From contig JACIWD010000057.1 of the NCBI GenBank assembly GCA_014361165.1, positions 1-7,388 of the forward strand: 7,388 bases of DNA. Reading direction: 5' to 3'. The notes beneath the pieces are model-generated. The model did not search any database. It was given only the letters and a program-made list of their open reading frames with translations, and was not told the DNA's origin. This stretch comes from Candidatus Mnemosynella bozhongmuii. GTDB taxonomy: Archaea; Halobacteriota; Archaeoglobi; Mnemosynellales; Mnemosynellaceae. The first letter of the stretch is position 1. Each line of letters starts with the position of its first letter. The position numbers and the translations under genes were made by a program. Shown piece by piece: positions 5,612-7,388 of the stretch.

Positions 5612-5986
5612 TCAGTCACCTGATTTAAGAATTAACCAGTGATTTTCTCCGCCCTTCCTGAATTTCACGAGTGCATATCTTCCTCTGATTTTCTCTCCTT
5701 TCAGCCTCAGAACGATTTTCTCCTCGCCGAACTCCTCGATTTCTGCCTCCCCTCTGTCCCATATTTCAACCTTTCCGGCACCGTAATGACCTTCAGGAAT
5801 CTCTCCCTCAAAATCGGCATACTCAATCGGGTGATCCTCTGTCTGAATTGCAAGCCTCTTTACTCCTCTCTCCTCAGGCACTCCCTTCGGAACTGCCCAG
5901 CTTTTCAGAACTCCACCGACCGCAACCCTGAAATCATAGTGGAAAGTTCTTGCATGGTGCTTCTGAATGACGAAAGTTGTTCTCAT
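5612..5986 (-). CDS. Stand-alone LigD-type 3'-phosphoesterase
   Basis: This 124-residue protein is the phosphoesterase (PE) domain that in bacteria is fused to the NHEJ ligase LigD. It trims 3'-terminal ribonucleotides and 3'-phosphates from DNA or RNA ends, dependent on manganese. The active-site set is complete and has the same spacing as in Pseudomonas LigD: H10, H16, D18, R20, H52 and Y56, in QKHHARTFHYDFR and TEDHPIEY. The EGHYGAGKVEIWDRGE block (65-80) and the final HWLILK strand are also typical. No ligase, polymerase or Ku gene is nearby, as in other free-standing archaeal PE proteins. I start at ATG 5986 and not further upstream because the PE domain begins there and the start overlaps the trxB stop as ATGA, implying translational coupling. 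The first 31 residues of the longer frame lie inside trxB and look non-native. Confidence 0.92.
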   Translation of the reverse strand: MRTTFVIQKHHARTFHYDFRVAVGGVLKSWAVPKGVPEERGVKRLAIQTEDHPIEYADFEGEIPEGHYGAGKVEIWDRGEAEIEEFGEEKIVLRLKGEKIRGRYALVKFRKGGENHWLILKSGD

Positions 5987-6891
5987 TTCCTCTCTTCGAG
6001 ATATTTCTCTGCTGAATAAACGGCAAGTGCTCCATCTCCCACGGCTGTTGAAATCTGTCTGAGTGGCTTCTTTCTGCAATCTCCGGCTGCGAAGACTCCT
6101 TCAGCTGAAGTTCTGAGCATCTCATCTGTTATGATGAAACCATTCTCATCCTTCTCCACATCTATGAACTCCGTGTTTGGATGAGTTCCCACGAAGATGA
6201 AAATTCCATCCACAGGAAGCTCTCTTGTCTCACCGCTCCTGAGATTCCTCAGAAGAACCGAGGTGACCTTATCGTCACCTCTTATTTCCTCTACTGTGGA
6301 ATTCCATATGAATTCGATGTTCTCCCTCTGCATGGCTCTTTCCTGAAGAATCTTTGCTGCTCTGAGCCTGTCCCTCCTGTGAATTAAATAGACCTTTGAT
6401 GCGAGCTTCGATAGATAGAGCGCCTCCGAAACTGCAGTGTCTCCGCCACCCAAAACGCAGACAACTTTGTCTCTGTAGAAGAATCCATCGCATGTTGCGC
6501 AGTATGAGACTCCTCTTCCCGTGAATTCCTCCTCTCCCTTCACTCCGAGTTTCTTTGGCTTTGCTCCGGTTGCTATGATGAGCGAGAGAGCCTCGTAAAC
6601 CTCGTCTCCGCAGTAAACCCTCTTCACATCCCCCTCCAGCTCAACTCTTGTGACTTCCTTACCGCTCTCGATTCTCAGTCCGAATTTCCTTGCATGTTCC
6701 TCAAATCTTCTGATGAGTTCAAAACCCTGAATCTCAGGAAATCCCGGATAGTTCTCCACGATGTCAGTTAGAGCAACCTGACCTCCGGGAGAGAGCCTCT
6801 CGAGAAGAATTGCATCCATTCTTGCTCTCTGCGCATATATGCCGGCTGTTAGACCCGCTGGACCTCCTCCGATTATAATCAGTTCGTGCAT
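5983..6891 (-). CDS. trxB: Thioredoxin-disulfide reductase
   Basis: This 302-residue flavoenzyme passes electrons from NAD(P)H through FAD to a CxxC pair and on to thioredoxin-type proteins in the cytoplasm. FAD binding is shown by GGGPAG (8-13), by GGQV (36-39) with the following ENYPGFP (46-52), and by AGDC (269-272) with RQISTAVGDGALA (278-290). The redox centre is CATC (131-134). The NAD(P)H domain has GGGDTA (148-153) and HRRDRLRA (171-178); the paired Arg residues suggest NADPH, although some archaeal members use other donors. It is full length for the low-molecular-weight class. No thioredoxin gene is in the window. ATG 6891 has no SD, and the A/T-rich element directly upstream fits a leaderless start. 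It is ATGA-coupled to the phosphoesterase gene. Confidence 0.95.
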   Translation of the reverse strand: MHELIIIGGGPAGLTAGIYAQRARMDAILLERLSPGGQVALTDIVENYPGFPEIQGFELIRRFEEHARKFGLRIESGKEVTRVELEGDVKRVYCGDEVYEALSLIIATGAKPKKLGVKGEEEFTGRGVSYCATCDGFFYRDKVVCVLGGGDTAVSEALYLSKLASKVYLIHRRDRLRAAKILQERAMQRENIEFIWNSTVEEIRGDDKVTSVLLRNLRSGETRELPVDGIFIFVGTHPNTEFIDVEKDENGFIITDEMLRTSAEGVFAAGDCRKKPLRQISTAVGDGALAVYSAEKYLEERK

Positions 6892-6907
6892 GAAAAGAGT
6901 TCTGTTT

Positions 6908-6921
6908 TAAAAAATTAAAAA
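6908..6921 (-). promoter_or_regulatory. A/T-rich trxB promoter that may also end the regulator transcript
   Basis: Read leftward, this 33-nt spacer contains T5-AA-T6-AAAA. The T-runs are of the kind that stop archaeal transcription after the regulator gene. The same stretch is TATA-like and lies about 20-28 nt before the trxB ATG, as expected for a leaderless start. It therefore may separate the regulator from trxB in the transcript. Confidence 0.45.
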
Positions 6922-6924
6922 GGT

Positions 6925-7170
6925 TTAGTTCTTAGAGGGACAGTAGAGTCTCTGTCTCGCATCCTTGAAGTAGAACTTCTCTATTATCAGTCCCTTCTCC
7001 TTCAGCCTCTGGATTGCATGCCTGACTGTTCTCGGTGAAAGTGATGTCTCATTTATCAGATCCTTCTGGGTCATGGGACCCTTTGAGCGCAATACCTCAA
7101 ATATCTTCTTTGTGCTCGGAGGGAACTCCTCAATTATCTTCTCAACATCATCATATGTGGCCTCAGCCAT
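6925..7170 (-). CDS. Small archaeal winged-helix transcriptional regulator
   Basis: This is an 81-residue single-domain DNA-binding protein. The opening FPPSTKKIFEVLRSKGPMTQ (16-35) leads into a winged helix-turn-helix: KDLINETSLSPRTVRHAIQRLKEKG at 36-60 contains the recognition helix, and the wing is IIEKFYFKDARQRLY (62-76). The FKDARQ-x-LY ending marks a MarR-like family common in archaea, including methanogens and haloarchaea; this is from memory of the family. No effector domain is present. ATG 7170 is fixed by GGAGGTGA (7183-7176) 5 nt upstream, the best SD in the window. A clear TATA box sits at 7221-7230. The gene is upstream of trxB and divergent from a flavodoxin-like gene, so it may control redox genes, which is inference from position only. 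Confidence 0.88.
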   Translation of the reverse strand: MAEATYDDVEKIIEEFPPSTKKIFEVLRSKGPMTQKDLINETSLSPRTVRHAIQRLKEKGLIIEKFYFKDARQRLYCPSKN

Positions 7171-7175
7171 TTAGT

Positions 7176-7183
7176 TCACCTCC
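7176..7183 (-). promoter_or_regulatory. Full GGAGGTGA ribosome-binding site of the winged-helix gene
   Basis: This matches the anti-SD end of archaeal 16S rRNA over eight bases and stands 5 nt before ATG 7170. With the TATA box at 7221-7230 it implies a leader of about 29 nt, in contrast to the SD-less trxB, hydratase and transporter genes. Confidence 0.8.
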
Positions 7184-7220
7184 CTTAAAGTTCTCCGGGA
7201 AACTATTAATGGGTGAGTTG

Positions 7221-7230
7221 TTATATATAA
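7221..7230 (-). promoter_or_regulatory. Palindromic TATA box TTATATATAA
   Basis: This perfect 10-bp palindrome is the strongest TATA element in the window. Read leftward it is preceded by a purine-rich GAAAA-type stretch suited to TFB binding, and it places the regulator transcript start near 7199. Its symmetry means it could also recruit TBP for the rightward strand, although the flavodoxin-like gene has closer candidates. Confidence 0.65.
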
Positions 7231-7299
7231 AATTTTCGTCAGGAAAGTGCTTTAAAAATTGATGAGATCGAGCTCTCACAGCGGACTTAAATGGAAGCC

Positions 7300-7310
7300 T
7301 ATTAATAATT
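7300..7310 (+). promoter_or_regulatory. Candidate promoter of the flavodoxin-like gene
   Basis: TATTAATAATT is A/T-rich and lies about 38 nt before ATG 7343, giving a predicted start near 7331. GAGGTG (7332-7337) then acts as SD 5 nt before the ATG. A weaker A/T element near 7286-7290 would give a longer leader. The remaining part of the 172-nt divergent spacer shows no further clear signal. Confidence 0.4.
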
Positions 7311-7342
7311 TGAAACTTCCATCATATTCCAGAGGTGTGGAT

Positions 7343-7388
7343 ATGAGAGTTCTGATTGCATATGATTCTGTCTCCGGAAACACCGAGA
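7343..7388 (+). CDS. Flavodoxin-like protein, N-terminal fragment
   Basis: Only 15 codons are present before the window ends. They read MRVLIAYDSVSGNTE: a first beta-strand followed by a loop resembling the FMN-phosphate loop of flavodoxins (S/T-x-T-G-N-T), here S-V-S-G-N-T. Flavodoxins and flavodoxin-domain proteins such as FprA-type oxidases carry electrons through FMN; the strand-first position favours a flavodoxin or flavodoxin-fold protein that begins with this domain. The start is supported by GAGGTG at 7332-7337. The gene lies divergent from the winged-helix regulator, so the two may share control. Total length and other domains are unknown. Confidence 0.75.
   Translation, partial: MRVLIAYDSVSGNTE

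Noticed and set aside
5984..6079. Longer N-terminus for the phosphoesterase, reading back into trxB
   Set aside because: The PE domain begins directly at ATG 5986, which forms an ATGA overlap with the trxB stop. The extra 31 residues come from another frame of trxB and look unlike a natural extension.
1..7388. tRNA, rRNA, CRISPR array, transposase or other mobile element
   Set aside because: No regularly spaced repeats, tRNA arms, transposase motifs or target-site duplications were seen. Base and codon use look even across the window.

Overview
The window looks like a stretch of a thermophilic archaeal chromosome, most probably Archaeoglobales (Archaeoglobus, Ferroglobus or Geoglobus). This is an inference from several things together: a tungsten-type aldehyde:ferredoxin oxidoreductase, an archaeal Lrp/AsnC regulator, a stand-alone LigD-type phosphoesterase, an archaeal winged-helix regulator with a DARQ-x-LY tail, AGA/AGG/GGA/ATA-rich codon use with purine-loaded coding strands, TATA-like promoters, and a mix of leaderless genes and genes with GGAGGTGA-type ribosome sites. 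No RNA gene, mobile element, CRISPR array or origin is visible.

Layout, left to right: an Lrp/AsnC-family regulator (+, 160-603); a stand-alone B3/B4-domain protein (-, 590-1264); a 2-keto-4-pentenoate hydratase-like enzyme (+, 1338-2060); a ten-helix EamA/DMT transporter (-, 2057-2911); the tungsten AOR (+, 3036-4829) followed 21 nt later by an unrecognised 97-residue protein ending in LRGGG (+, 4851-5144); then a leftward block of a winged-helix regulator (7170-6925), thioredoxin reductase (6891-5983), a LigD-type 3'-phosphoesterase (5986-5612, ATGA-coupled to trxB) and an Ap4A-hydrolase-like Nudix protein (5572-5141). A flavodoxin-like gene begins at 7343 (+) and runs off the edge.

The left half is a set of single genes on alternating strands, so each has its own promoter and no pathway can be read from order alone. 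The right half reads as a redox and nucleotide/DNA-repair group: thioredoxin reductase, end-healing phosphoesterase and dinucleotide-polyphosphate hydrolase in one transcriptional direction, with a small regulator sharing a 172-nt divergent spacer with the flavodoxin gene.

The most unusual structure is at the three convergent gene junctions. All three overlap (14, 4 and 4 nt), two share the identical tetranucleotide CTAA as stop codon on both strands, and each has a short inverted repeat at the junction. The best is a perfect 7-bp stem at 5134-5152 whose 5-nt loop holds both stop codons. These could be two-way 3'-end signals. Opposing purine-rich genes also favour such repeats by chance, so this needs a genome-wide test. 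I found no clear, wholly new multi-gene system; the candidates for novelty are the junction hairpins, the unidentified small gene behind the AOR, and the TrxB-phosphoesterase-Nudix grouping.
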